DNA from: Clostridia bacterium
GTDB taxonomy: Bacteria; Bacillota; Clostridia; Christensenellales; CAG-138
Length of the DNA: 64,000 nucleotides
Direction: 5' to 3'
NCBI GenBank assembly: GCA_016292635.1
Contig: JAEDIC010000007.1
Coordinates: 1-64,000, forward strand
Shown: piece after piece, positions 17,203 through 25,750 of the stretch
Layout of the letters: each line of letters opens with the position of its first letter
How positions within the stretch are numbered: position 1 is the first letter of the stretch
The notes under the pieces: generated by a model
Databases searched by the model: none
What the model saw: only the letters and a program-made list of their open reading frames with translations
What the model was told of the DNA's origin: nothing
Position numbers and translations under genes: made by a program

Positions 17203-18501
17203 ATGAAAAAGCTGCCTGAAAAGTTCATACAACGCATGAAGAATATGCTGGGGGAGGAATGGGAAGCGTTCATCGCCCGGTACGATATGCCTGCCGTTAG
17301 AGGCCTCAGGGCCAATCTTCTAAAGATATCGCCGGAGGAGTTTTCCAGGATATGCCCATTTGATATGATACCCTCGGATACTCTTCCGGAGGGCTTTGTG
17401 CTGCGCCGGGAAGTGCAGAGCATAGGCTCTCACCCATACCACATGGCGGGCCTGTTTTATATGCAGGAGCCCTCAGCAATGGCGGCGGTGGAGGCGGCGG
17501 ATGTCCATCCCGGCATGAAGGTGCTGGACCTTTGCGCTGCTCCCGGCGGCAAAAGCGGAGGCATAGCCGCCCGCATGGGCGGGGAGGGGCTGCTCGTTTC
17601 AAACGAGATAGTTCCAAATCGGGCAAAGACCCTTGCCTTTACGCTGGAGCGCCTTGGCGTATGCAACGCGGTGGTGACCTGTTCCCATCCCGAGGCGCTT
17701 TGCGGCAGCCTGAGCGGGTACTTTGACCGGGTGTTGGTGGACGCCCCCTGCAGCGGCGAGGGTATGTTCCGCAAGGACGATACCGCAATTTCCGAGTGGT
17801 CGCCGGAGCACGTTATTGCCTGCGCCCAGCGCCAGCGGGCAATACTTGACAGCGCATACAAGGCCCTGCGCCCCGGTGGAAAGCTCATATACTCCACCTG
17901 TACCTTTTCCGTGGAGGAAAACGAGGATACGGTTTCGGCCTTTATAGAGGCCCATCCCGATATGACGGCTGAATTTACCCATAGGCTGTATCCACATACC
18001 TCAATGGGGGAGGGGCACTTTATAGCCCGGCTTATAAAGGGGGGCGAGGGCGGAGAAGCTCAAAAGGATATGAGGCTGACCCCCTGCCGGGATAAGGAAT
18101 ACGCCGAATTCATAAAGGATACGTTTATTCAGCCGCCAAAGGGCGACGCGTATACCCTCAGGGACGGCCGCATTATAATACTGAGAGCGCCGCTGCCTGA
18201 GGGGCTTTCGGGCATGAGGATGCTCAGCGCCGGAGTGTGTGCCGGCGAGACTCAGCGGGGCCGGTTCATACCTTTCCATGGCCTATTTATGGCGGAGCAT
18301 GGGGGAGAATACAGGAACACTCTGTCCCTCTCTTTGGACAGCCGGGAGCTTGCGGCCTATCTTGAGGGAAATACCGTTCCTTCAGAGCCTTCCATGAAGG
18401 GGTATGCCGCCGTGCTTGCGGGAGAGTATCCAATAGGCTTCGGCAAGGCTGTGAACGGGGTAATGAAAAACCATCTGCCCAAGGGTCTGCGTGTCATGTG
18501 A
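17203..18501 (+). CDS. RsmF/RsmB-type rRNA (cytosine-C5)-methyltransferase
   Basis: 432 residues. The SAM-binding core is at about 100-260: VLDLCAAPGGKSGGIAARMG, VDAPCSGEGMFRKD and LIYSTCTFSVEENEDTV. The two cysteines of the PC and TC motifs are the catalytic pair of the NOL1/NOP2/Sun family. The C-terminal third resembles the RsmF PUA-like domain, so 16S rRNA m5C modification is likely; the exact position is unknown. The upstream reading frame is open a long way but overlaps the EamA gene; the ATG at 17203 follows the promoter directly with no Shine-Dalgarno. Confidence 0.9.
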   Translation: MKKLPEKFIQRMKNMLGEEWEAFIARYDMPAVRGLRANLLKISPEEFSRICPFDMIPSDTLPEGFVLRREVQSIGSHPYHMAGLFYMQEPSAMAAVEAADVHPGMKVLDLCAAPGGKSGGIAARMGGEGLLVSNEIVPNRAKTLAFTLERLGVCNAVVTCSHPEALCGSLSGYFDRVLVDAPCSGEGMFRKDDTAISEWSPEHVIACAQRQRAILDSAYKALRPGGKLIYSTCTFSVEENEDTVSAFIEAHPDMTAEFTHRLYPHTSMGEGHFIARLIKGGEGGEAQKDMRLTPCRDKEYAEFIKDTFIQPPKGDAYTLRDGRIIILRAPLPEGLSGMRMLSAGVCAGETQRGRFIPFHGLFMAEHGGEYRNTLSLSLDSRELAAYLEGNTVPSEPSMKGYAAVLAGEYPIGFGKAVNGVMKNHLPKGLRVM

Positions 18502-18605
18502 CAGAAATTTTAATATACTGCAAACAATTACAGCTTTGCATTGTATGCGTGCGGCAAAAATAGTAATGTATTAACCAACAGATATGTTATAAGGGAGGAA
18601 ATCAT

Positions 18606-18950
18606 ATGGAGAACAGCTATACCACCAACGAAAACAAGCGCACCGATGTGGAAAAATACCGCTATCTTGCGGCGTTGTCCTATGTTTGCCCAATTGGTAT
18701 CTTTCTGATGCTGATGCTGGATAAGGACAGCAACTACATACGCCACCACGCCAATCAGGCGGTTTGCCTTGTGCTGTGGTTCGCGGTATGCGGCCTTGCC
18801 ATGATAATACCTCTGCTGGGCTGGATAGCGGGGGGCATAGGTATGGTTGCAGGCGTTGTGTTTGCCATAATCGCCGTTGTACGTACCCTTAAGCGGGAGT
18901 ATTACCAGATACCCGTAATAGGCAAATACCGCATCATACCGGAAGCTTAA
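18606..18950 (+). CDS. Small DUF4870-like membrane protein
   Basis: 114 residues with three predicted membrane segments (about 23-41, 53-72 and 77-92). The phrase YLAALSYVCPIGIFLML followed by HHANQAVCLVLWF resembles DUF4870/Tic20-like small membrane proteins; no function is known. AGGGAGG lies about 7 nt before the ATG. It stands alone between the methylase and the valS leader, closed by its own terminator. Confidence 0.75.
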   Translation: MENSYTTNENKRTDVEKYRYLAALSYVCPIGIFLMLMLDKDSNYIRHHANQAVCLVLWFAVCGLAMIIPLLGWIAGGIGMVAGVVFAIIAVVRTLKREYYQIPVIGKYRIIPEA

Positions 18951-18962
18951 AAACACGCGTTT

Positions 18963-18998
18963 CGGGCCGTCGGGCAGCGTTCCGGCGGCCCGTTTTTA
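18963..18998 (+). terminator. Terminator of the DUF4870-like gene
   Basis: GC-rich stem CGGGCCG...CGGCCCG with internal CGGG/CCGG pairing, followed by TTTTTATG. Confidence 0.85.
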
Positions 18999-19059
18999 TG
19001 CTATCGTTCGTGCGGCCTCTTGACAAAACGGGGATTTTCCCATAAACTACAATCTAATA

Positions 19060-19300
19060 GGCAAAGACGAAGAGGAGTATGCTTCTCACACCGCACAAGA
19101 GAGACGGCCCCACCGGCTGAAAGGGCTGTTTGCAAGGAGAGGGCAGAAGGTCGCTTCCGAGCCCCCCGTGTGAAGTTATGTCAGCCCGGGGCGCAGGCGC
19201 AGCGTTATGGCGAAGAGAGGGGCATAATATGCCCAATAAAGGTGGTACCGCGGGTCCGCTCGTCCTTTTAAGAAGGATGCAGCGGTCTTTTTATTACCCC
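19060..19300 (+). promoter_or_regulatory. T-box riboswitch upstream of valS
   Basis: The T-box core AAAGGTGGTACCGCGG is at 19238-19253. It overlaps the 5' side of a terminator, CCGCT...AGCGG with the internal TCCTT/AAGGA stem (19256-19285), then TCTTTTT. Stem I spans about 19070-19200, with the GAGGAGTATG block on its 5' side and TCACAC/GTGTGA as the upper helix. The codon directly after that helix is GTT (19175-19177) followed by A, a valine specifier that agrees with the downstream gene. Uncharged tRNA-Val binding should block termination. Confidence 0.93.
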
Positions 19301-19354
19301 GGCAATAAATGCATCGCAAACTTAAACTTCAAGGTCAGCCAAGGAGGAAAAAAT

Positions 19355-21997
19355 ATGGCAAAAGAAATGCCCAAAACCTACGACCACTCTCAGGTGGAAA
19401 GCGGTCTCTACGAAAAGTGGGAAAGCAGCGGCTATTTCCACGCGGAGCCAAACCCAGACAAGGACCCTTACTGCATAGTTATCCCCCCGCCAAATATCAC
19501 CGGCAAGCTGCACATGGGCCATGCCCTTGATAACACCCTGCAGGATGCCATAATACGCTATAAGCGCATGAGCGGCTATGAAACCCTCTGGCTGCCCGGC
19601 ACCGATCATGCTTCCATCGCAACCGAGGTAAAGATAGTTACCGAAATGGCTAAGGAGGGTCTGGACAAGCGTGACATAGGCCGCGACGCATTCCTTGAGA
19701 GGGCATGGGAATGGCGCAGGGAGTACGGCGGAACCATAGTTCAGCAGCTGAAGAAGCTGGGCTCCTCCTGCGACTGGGAGCGTGAGCGCTTCACCATGGA
19801 CGAGGGCTGCAACAGGGCGGTAACCAAGGTATTTGTGGACCTGTATCACAGGGGCCTCATATACCGTGACGACCGCATAATCAACTGGTGTCCCGAGTGC
19901 CAGACCGCCCTTTCCGACGCTGAGGTTGAATACGAGGAGCAGGCAAGCCATCTCTGGCATGTGCGCTACGATGCCCCGGATAAGTCCTATTCCATCATCT
20001 GCGCAACTACCCGCCCTGAGACCATCCCCGGAGATACCGCCATCGCCGTAAACCCTGAGGATGAGCGGTATGCGGACCTTATCGGCAAGACCGTATTGGT
20101 GCCCGTGATAGGCCGTGAGATACCCATCGTTGCGGATGAATACGTTGAAAAGGAATTCGGTTCCGGTGCCGTTAAAATCACCCCCTGCCATGATCCCAAC
20201 GACTTTGAGGTGGGAGTTCGCCATGACCTGCCCCGCATAAGGGTATTTACCGACGACGGCCATATCAATGAGCTGGGCGCTCCCTATACCGGCCTCACCA
20301 CCATGGAATGCCGGGAGGCCATAGTAAAGGATATGCAGGAGAGCGGAAACCTTGTAAAGATAGAAAACTACGCCCATAACGTAGGCGTGTGCTATCGCTG
20401 CCATCATACCGTTGAACCCCTTACTAGTCTCCAGTGGTTCGTGCGTATGAAGCCCCTTGCCCAGGAAGCCATAAAGGTAGTGGAGGAGGGACGGGTAAAG
20501 TTTGTGCCCGAGCGGTTTGATAAAACCTATTACAACTGGATGTACAACATCCGTGACTGGTGCATCTCCCGTCAGCTTTGGTGGGGACACCGCATTCCCG
20601 CTTACTATTGCGAAAACGAGGCCTGCGGTCATATAGAGGTAACGCTGGATCATCCCACCGTATGCCCCAAGTGCGGCGCCGCGCTTCATCAGGATGAGGA
20701 TGTTCTGGATACCTGGTTCAGTTCCGGTATGTGGCCCTTCTCCACTCTGGGCTGGCCCGACAATACGGAGGAGCTTAAGTATTTCTATCCCACCAGCACC
20801 CTCGTTACCGGCTATGACATAATTTTCTTCTGGGTAGCCAGAATGATAGTGTTCGGCATGGAGGTAATGAAGGAGATACCCTTTGATACGGTATACGTTC
20901 ACGGCATAGTTCGTGATGAGCAGGGACGCAAGATGTCCAAGTCCCTGGGCAATGGCATAGACCCCCTTGAGATAATCAGCGAATACGGCGCAGACTCCCT
21001 CCGCTTCAGCCTTGTTACCGGCAACAGCGCCGGCAACGATATGCGCTTTTCCAACAAAAAGGTGGAGGCTGCCCGCAACTTCTGCAACAAGGTATACAAT
21101 GCGTCCCGCTTCGTGCTTATGAACATAGGCGATGAGGCGGTGGGCGAGATAGATATGTCCGCCCTGGATATAGCGGATAAGTGGATACTCCACAGGCTGA
21201 ATACCATCGCTAGGGAAGTTACCGCAAACATGGACAACTTCGATCTGAACATCGCCGCCCAGAAGGTATACGACTTTATCTGGACCGAGTTCTGCGATTG
21301 GTATATTGAGATGGCAAAGCCGCGCCTGTATGGTGAGGACGAGTCCGCCAAGGCAAACGTAAAGGCCATACTGGTGAGAGTGCTTGGGGATTCCATGAAG
21401 CTGCTGCATCCCTTCATGCCCTTCATCACTGAGGAGCTGTATTTGAACCTGCCGGGGGCAGAGGAGACCATCATGCTGTCTGCATGGCCCAGGTATACCG
21501 AGTCATTTGAGTTTGCCGCCGAAGCGGAAAAGATGGAAGGCATAATGGACGTTATCCGGGCCATCCGAAATATGCGCGCGGAGATGAACGTTCCCCCCGC
21601 AAGGAAGACCGCCATGTACATGGTGACCGAGGCGGAAAATGTGCCCGCATTTGAGGCGGCAGCGGCCTACCTTATGAAGCTTGCCGGTGCGGAAAACGTA
21701 AAGGTACAGCAGGATAAGAAGGGCATACCCGAGGGAGCGGCGAGCGTGGTATGCGCAATGGGCGAAGCCTTTATTCCCATGAATCAGCTTATCGATGTGG
21801 ATAAGGAGATAGAGAGAGTCAATAAGGAAATCGCGCGCATGAAGGGTGAGATAGCCCGTGCGGAAGGCAAGCTGAACAATCCCGGCTTTGTTGCCAAGGC
21901 TCCGGAAAAGGTAATAAACGAGGAGAAGGAAAAGCTGGCTGTTGCAAAGGATATGATGAGCAAGCTGCAACAGAGGCTTGAGGATCTTCAGAAGTAA
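19355..21997 (+). CDS. valS: Valyl-tRNA synthetase
   Basis: 880 residues, full length for a class Ia ValRS. HMGH (53-56) and KMSKS (526-530) are the ATP-binding signatures. The editing (CP1) domain lies between about 190 and 340, and a zinc-ribbon-like CENEACG...CPKCG pair precedes the DTWFSSG segment. The C-terminal coiled-coil arm (about 810-880) is the valS-specific tRNA-binding tail. The ATG at 19355 follows AAGGAGG and lies beyond the T-box terminator; longer frames run into the T-box and are not used. Confidence 0.97.
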   Translation: MAKEMPKTYDHSQVESGLYEKWESSGYFHAEPNPDKDPYCIVIPPPNITGKLHMGHALDNTLQDAIIRYKRMSGYETLWLPGTDHASIATEVKIVTEMAKEGLDKRDIGRDAFLERAWEWRREYGGTIVQQLKKLGSSCDWERERFTMDEGCNRAVTKVFVDLYHRGLIYRDDRIINWCPECQTALSDAEVEYEEQASHLWHVRYDAPDKSYSIICATTRPETIPGDTAIAVNPEDERYADLIGKTVLVPVIGREIPIVADEYVEKEFGSGAVKITPCHDPNDFEVGVRHDLPRIRVFTDDGHINELGAPYTGLTTMECREAIVKDMQESGNLVKIENYAHNVGVCYRCHHTVEPLTSLQWFVRMKPLAQEAIKVVEEGRVKFVPERFDKTYYNWMYNIRDWCISRQLWWGHRIPAYYCENEACGHIEVTLDHPTVCPKCGAALHQDEDVLDTWFSSGMWPFSTLGWPDNTEELKYFYPTSTLVTGYDIIFFWVARMIVFGMEVMKEIPFDTVYVHGIVRDEQGRKMSKSLGNGIDPLEIISEYGADSLRFSLVTGNSAGNDMRFSNKKVEAARNFCNKVYNASRFVLMNIGDEAVGEIDMSALDIADKWILHRLNTIAREVTANMDNFDLNIAAQKVYDFIWTEFCDWYIEMAKPRLYGEDESAKANVKAILVRVLGDSMKLLHPFMPFITEELYLNLPGAEETIMLSAWPRYTESFEFAAEAEKMEGIMDVIRAIRNMRAEMNVPPARKTAMYMVTEAENVPAFEAAAAYLMKLAGAENVKVQQDKKGIPEGAASVVCAMGEAFIPMNQLIDVDKEIERVNKEIARMKGEIARAEGKLNNPGFVAKAPEKVINEEKEKLAVAKDMMSKLQQRLEDLQK

Positions 21998-22017
21998 AAA
22001 CACGATAATATAGTAAA

Positions 22018-22041
22018 GGGGCGCACTGGCGAGTGCGCCCC
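22018..22041. terminator. Terminator shared by valS and the Na/Pi cotransporter
   Basis: Perfect 10-bp stem GGGGCGCACT/AGTGCGCCCC with a 4-nt loop. The T-tract is weak on both sides (TGTCGTTTG on plus, TTTACT on minus). Confidence 0.65.
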
Positions 22042-22058
22042 TGTCGTTTGCGGGTACC

Positions 22059-23810
22059 TTATCTCTGTAAAGAATACTTTTCCATATACATCTTGAAGTT
22101 GTTGTTGAATTCCTCCTTGCTTCCGTCCTTAACATGGCGAAGGTATTCATGGAGCTCAAAGTTGTTGGTTGCCATATCCAGTATGCAGGCGGCAATGTTT
22201 GAGCAGTGGTCGGAGGTGCGCTCAAGGCAGGTGAGCACATCGTTCAGCACAAAGCCTATCTCTATGGTGCATACGCCGTTTTTGAGGCGCATAACGTGCT
22301 GCATCTTGATGGTTTTCCTAAGGTAGTCTATAACCTGTTCAAGGGGTTCTACCAGGGCCGCAGCCTCCAGGCTTCTGTCGCACATGGCGGTGAGGGTAAG
22401 GCCCAGTATTTCCTCAAGGGCGGAGTAGATAACATTCAGCTCCTGCTGCGCCTGGGCGGAGAAGGAGATGTTCTTGGAGCTGAGCTCCTCGGCGGATTCC
22501 ACAAGGTTTACCGCATGGTCGCTTATGCGCTCAAAGTCTCCGATAAGGTGCAGCAGGGTGGAAGCTTCACGGCTGTCGGCCGCGCTCATATCCTCAGCGC
22601 TGAGCTTAACCAGGTAATCGCCCAGCTTGTCTTCGTACTCATCCACCTTGGATTCAGCCTGATATACCTTTTGTGCCGCTTTGGAGTCGTATTTGCGCAG
22701 CAGCTGCAATGCATCTGTAAGGGCGGCGCAGCTTATGCGGGCCATTTTGCAGGTAAGGTCGGTGCAGCGCATTATGGCGATGGAGGGGGAGGAGAGCAGG
22801 CGCTCGTCCAGCATCTGAAGCTCATCGGCTTGTCCGTCGTCACGAACGGTGGCAGAAGCCAGACGTTCAAGCTGCTTGCCGAAGGGGAACAGCATTGCGG
22901 TGCAGAGCAGGTTAAATGAGGTATGCACTATGGCTATGCCGGCCTGATTGGCGCTTTCGTTTACAAAGGCAAAATTGAATACGCCGTCGGCAATGTAGAA
23001 CAGAATAAGCAGCACCACGGTGCCGATAACGTTGAAATAAAGATGCACCATGGCGGCCCGGCGGGCGTTCTTGGAGGTGCCCACTGAGGAGATCAGAGCG
23101 GTAACGCAGGTGCCGATGTTCTGACCCATTATGATGGGAATGGCGCTGCCAAAGGTTACGCTGCCGGTGGCGGAAAGGGCCTGAAGTATACCAACGGATG
23201 CGGAGGAGCTTTGAATTATCGCGGTAAGCAGAGCGCCTGCAACCACGCCAAAGATGGGATTGGACAGCAATAAGAGTATGTTGCCGAATTCCGGTATGTA
23301 AGCGAGGGGCTTAACGGCGGAAGACATGGTTTCCATGCCGAACATCAGCACCGCGAAGCCCAGAAGCGCTTCGCCGGTGTCCTTCTTTCGTATGTCCCTG
23401 AGGAACATGAACATTATGATGCCGATAAGGGCCAGTATGGGAGTGAAAGCGGTGGGCTTAAGCAGCTGAACGAATATGCTGTCGCCGGTTATGCCTGTAA
23501 GGCTCAGAAGCCATGATGTAACGGTGGTACCGATGTTTGCGCCCATTATTACGTTTATAGCCTGGCGCAGCGTCATAATGCCGGAGTTTACGAAGCCGAC
23601 CACCATAACCGTGGTGGCAGAGGAGGATTGTATTACGGCGGTTACAGCCAGTCCCAGAAACAGACCCTTTATGGGACTGCTGGTAAGGGAGGCCAGTATC
23701 TTTTTCAGTTTATTGCCGGCTCGCTTTTCCAGAGCATTGCCCATTATGTTCATGCCGAACAAAAACAGCGCTAATCCTCCCACGAGGGATAACAGGTTAA
23801 AAATAGTCAT
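22059..23810 (-). CDS. Na+/phosphate cotransporter with C-terminal PhoU-like domain
   Basis: 583 residues. Two inverted NptA repeats each carry the signature QSSSAT/S (QSSSATTVMVVGF and QSSSASVGILQ). About eight membrane segments fill residues 1-320. The hydrophilic C-terminus (about 340-560) is a helical PhoU-like domain that probably senses phosphate state. The ATG at 23810 is chosen because GGAGG lies 8 nt upstream; an upstream in-frame start is not favoured. It imports phosphate with sodium. Confidence 0.92.
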   Translation of the reverse strand: MTIFNLLSLVGGLALFLFGMNIMGNALEKRAGNKLKKILASLTSSPIKGLFLGLAVTAVIQSSSATTVMVVGFVNSGIMTLRQAINVIMGANIGTTVTSWLLSLTGITGDSIFVQLLKPTAFTPILALIGIIMFMFLRDIRKKDTGEALLGFAVLMFGMETMSSAVKPLAYIPEFGNILLLLSNPIFGVVAGALLTAIIQSSSASVGILQALSATGSVTFGSAIPIIMGQNIGTCVTALISSVGTSKNARRAAMVHLYFNVIGTVVLLILFYIADGVFNFAFVNESANQAGIAIVHTSFNLLCTAMLFPFGKQLERLASATVRDDGQADELQMLDERLLSSPSIAIMRCTDLTCKMARISCAALTDALQLLRKYDSKAAQKVYQAESKVDEYEDKLGDYLVKLSAEDMSAADSREASTLLHLIGDFERISDHAVNLVESAEELSSKNISFSAQAQQELNVIYSALEEILGLTLTAMCDRSLEAAALVEPLEQVIDYLRKTIKMQHVMRLKNGVCTIEIGFVLNDVLTCLERTSDHCSNIAACILDMATNNFELHEYLRHVKDGSKEEFNNNFKMYMEKYSLQR

Positions 23811-23889
23811 ATAAAAACCTCCAAAAAGTGCAATAACCATTGGATTGGCGAGGGTGTTTTATAAAAAACCAAACCTCCCCCTATAACGC

Positions 23890-23918
23890 TTTATAGCATA
23901 AAATGTCCATGACCTCAA
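23890..23918 (-). promoter_or_regulatory. Promoter of the Na/Pi cotransporter gene
   Basis: On the minus strand TTGAGG (23913-23918), 17 bp and TATAAA (23890-23895), with a TGC extension of the -10. Confidence 0.65.
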
Positions 23919-23921
23919 TAT

Positions 23922-24087
23922 TTGACTTTAATTATGTACGGGAATATAATATGAAAAACAGCAATATTTATACGGCTGAAACGGTCAGCATGGAACATTT
24001 GGGGCGGCGAACCGACGGGCTGCCGGATGTTTCATAAGGCGGATGGGTGCGTTGGCTCCCGGTTTTTTGTGTGAGGATAAGTATACG
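23922..24087 (+). promoter_or_regulatory. mntP promoter and structured leader (candidate manganese riboswitch)
   Basis: TTGACT (23922-23927), 17 bp and TATAAT (23945-23950), so the mRNA should begin near 23957 with a leader of about 130 nt. The leader holds GC-rich inverted repeats (GGCGGCGAACCGACGGGCTGCC region) and a CGGTCAGCAT stretch. mntP genes are often controlled by the Mn-sensing yybP-ykoY riboswitch. Length and position fit, but the canonical GGGGAGTA core is not clearly seen, so the assignment is tentative. Confidence 0.45.
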
Positions 24088-24654
24088 ATGAGTGTCGGCG
24101 AACTGTTTATTCTGGCGGTGGGCCTTTCCATGGATGCATTCGCAGTGGCCGTGTGCAAGGGCCTTGCCATGGAGAGGATCAGCTTAAAAAACGCGGGAAT
24201 AGTCGGGCTGTGGTTTGGCGGATTTCAGTCCCTTATGCCCCTTATAGGCTACTTCCTGGGCTACAGCTTCAGCGGCGCCATACAGTCCGTGGATCATTGG
24301 ATAGCCTTTGCCCTGCTGGGACTAATAGGGCTTAATATGATAAAGGAATCAAGAAGCGATGAGTGCGATACGGCAAGCGCATCCCTTTCATTTAAAGTAA
24401 TGCTGACCATGGCCGTTGCCACAAGTATCGACGCGCTGGCAGTGGGCATAACATTCGCTTTCCTTACGGTGGATATTGTATCCGCCGTATGCCTTATCGG
24501 CATAACCACCTTTGTTCTTTCCATGATCGGGGTAAAGGTGGGCAGCGTGTTCGGCGCAAGATACAAATCAAAGGCAGAGCTGGCCGGGGGCGTTATACTG
24601 GTATTCCTCGGAATGAAGATACTCATTGAGCATCTGGACATTATAAGCTTCTAA
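24088..24654 (+). CDS. mntP: Manganese efflux pump
   Basis: 188 residues with six membrane segments in two repeats, each carrying the conserved Asp motif: GLSMDAFAVAVCKGL near the N-terminus and ATSIDALAVGITFAF in the second half. MntP exports Mn(II). The start at 24088 follows TGAGGAT; a longer frame from 24043 would begin inside the leader. Single-gene unit. Confidence 0.93.
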   Translation: MSVGELFILAVGLSMDAFAVAVCKGLAMERISLKNAGIVGLWFGGFQSLMPLIGYFLGYSFSGAIQSVDHWIAFALLGLIGLNMIKESRSDECDTASASLSFKVMLTMAVATSIDALAVGITFAFLTVDIVSAVCLIGITTFVLSMIGVKVGSVFGARYKSKAELAGGVILVFLGMKILIEHLDIISF

Positions 24655-24698
24655 TATGGCCCATCTGTTAACTTTGCACGAATAGGCGGCATGCTTTG

Positions 24699-24727
24699 TT
24701 GACACGGATTTTATTAAACACTATAAT
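24699..24727 (+). promoter_or_regulatory. Consensus promoter of the selenoprotein operon
   Basis: Perfect TTGACA (24699-24704), 17 bp and perfect TATAAT (24722-24727). Transcription starts about 30 nt before the TTG start codon. Confidence 0.85.
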
Positions 24728-24765
24728 CAACTGAGAAAATTTAAACCATTATTTGGAGGCGATAC

Positions 24766-25623
24766 TTGAACACCAGCGGGGAAAAAACGCGCATATTCTG
24801 CAGGAAGATGCTTGCAGCCATGATGGCGGCGGCCTCTTTGTGTACCTTTGGCTGCGCGGACAAGCCCGAGGATGATACTTTTGTAATGATAGACGTGGGA
24901 TATTTGGACAGCGAGCAGGAGTATATCGAAAAATACGGCTCAGAGGGTACATATGTGGCAATAAGCGGCTTTGCCACCCCAGAGCCAGTGGTAACTCCCA
25001 TGCCCACCCCCGAACCTACTCCCGAACCCACCAAAAAGCCCAGGGTCACCCCAAAGCCCGAAAGCGAGGAAAAGGAGGAGAAGGCAGAAGAAAAGGCCGG
25101 TCCCACCCCAACTCCAAAGCCGGCAGGAAAAAAGACCCCTTATGCCGGCAGCTATGATAAGGTATCCATAAGCTATGAGTCATCTTCTGAAGGCATAAGC
25201 TTTGAAACCACTACGCTGGACGGAGATGCTGTAAGCGAAAGCCTGTTTGGACGGAACAGGATAACCATGGTGAATATATGGACCCAGACCTGAGTGAGCT
25301 GCTTGCAAGAGATGGGTACTCTCTCAGAATTGGCATATGAATACAAGGGGACGGGCTTCAGCATAGTGGGCCTTTCGGCGGATGTGCCTTCCGGCTCTGG
25401 AACAGCTCAGGCGGCGAAGGCGATGTTTAAGGAATCCGGAGGTACATTTACCAACCTTACATATACCGACAGCGTGTTAAAGACGATGCTTGTCGGGGTG
25501 AATGTGGTTCCCACAACCAAGTTTTATGACTCAAACGGCCGCTTGCTCACCGTTATTCACGGAGCAAAGAGCAAGCAGGACTGGATAAATATAATTGAGA
25601 CGGTGATGAATGAGAAAGCGTAG
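24766..25623 (+). CDS. TlpA-like thioredoxin-fold lipoprotein with in-frame TGA (probable selenocysteine)
   Basis: Read through the TGA at 25291-25293, this is one 285-residue protein. A signal peptide ends in the lipobox CTFGC (Cys30). A Pro/Thr/Glu/Lys-rich linker covers about 65-125 and a thioredoxin-like domain about 130-285. The frame continues without shift across the TGA. The local sequence is VNIWTQT-U-VSCLQEM, aligning with the TlpA motif NFWATWCGPC, so TGA replaces the first Cys of CxxC (U176, C179). The downstream part matches the TlpA fold (GFSIVGLSADVP; the cis-Pro VVPTTKFYD). TTG start at 24766 behind GGAGG. Likely role: extracytoplasmic disulfide or peroxide reduction together with the next two genes. 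A plain nonsense mutation is the alternative. Confidence 0.82.
25291..25327 (+). promoter_or_regulatory. Candidate bacterial SECIS hairpin after the TGA
   Basis: Directly after the TGA, AGAGA (25308-25312) pairs with TCTCT (25320-25324) around the loop TGGGTAC. CTG (25299-25301) pairs with CAG (25325-25327) across a 6-nt bulge. The G-rich GGGT apical loop, about 20 nt from the TGA, fits the bacterial SelB-binding layout. Folding was done by eye. Confidence 0.55.
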
Positions 25624-25750
25624 CATTTACACATTGGTACTGCTGGCGGTTGGCGTTGTGTTTATCGTTATAGGTGCGGTAAAGGGCGAGGCCAACGCCG
25701 TGCTGCAAAAAGCGATTATGATATGCATGGAGTGTATAGGCCTTGGATAA
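25610..25750 (+). CDS. CD1871A-family CXXC membrane peptide
   Basis: 46 residues: one membrane segment (about 7-25) and a C-terminal CMEC motif in KAIMICMECIGLG. This matches the short CD1871A-type CXXC proteins of Clostridia, which have no established function. It overlaps the preceding thioredoxin-like gene by 14 bases and the following ferredoxin-like gene by 8, so all three are translationally coupled. The peptide is a plausible electron relay between the membrane polyferredoxin and the external selenoprotein. Confidence 0.85.
   Translation: MRKRSIYTLVLLAVGVVFIVIGAVKGEANAVLQKAIMICMECIGLG

Noticed and set aside
19322..21409. 695-codon open frame on the minus strand inside valS
   Set aside because: It is antisense to an unmistakable ValRS and its translation is low-complexity and motif-free. 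Similar long antisense frames at 5402-6619, 28080-29393, 30692-32077, 44582-45880 and 62177-63826 were rejected for the same reason.
25291..25293. TGA in the thioredoxin-like gene as a sequencing error or nonsense mutation
   Set aside because: The frame is unchanged, the codon sits exactly at the redox cysteine and the downstream half is fully conserved in character, so selenocysteine is the better reading. It cannot be proved from this window alone.
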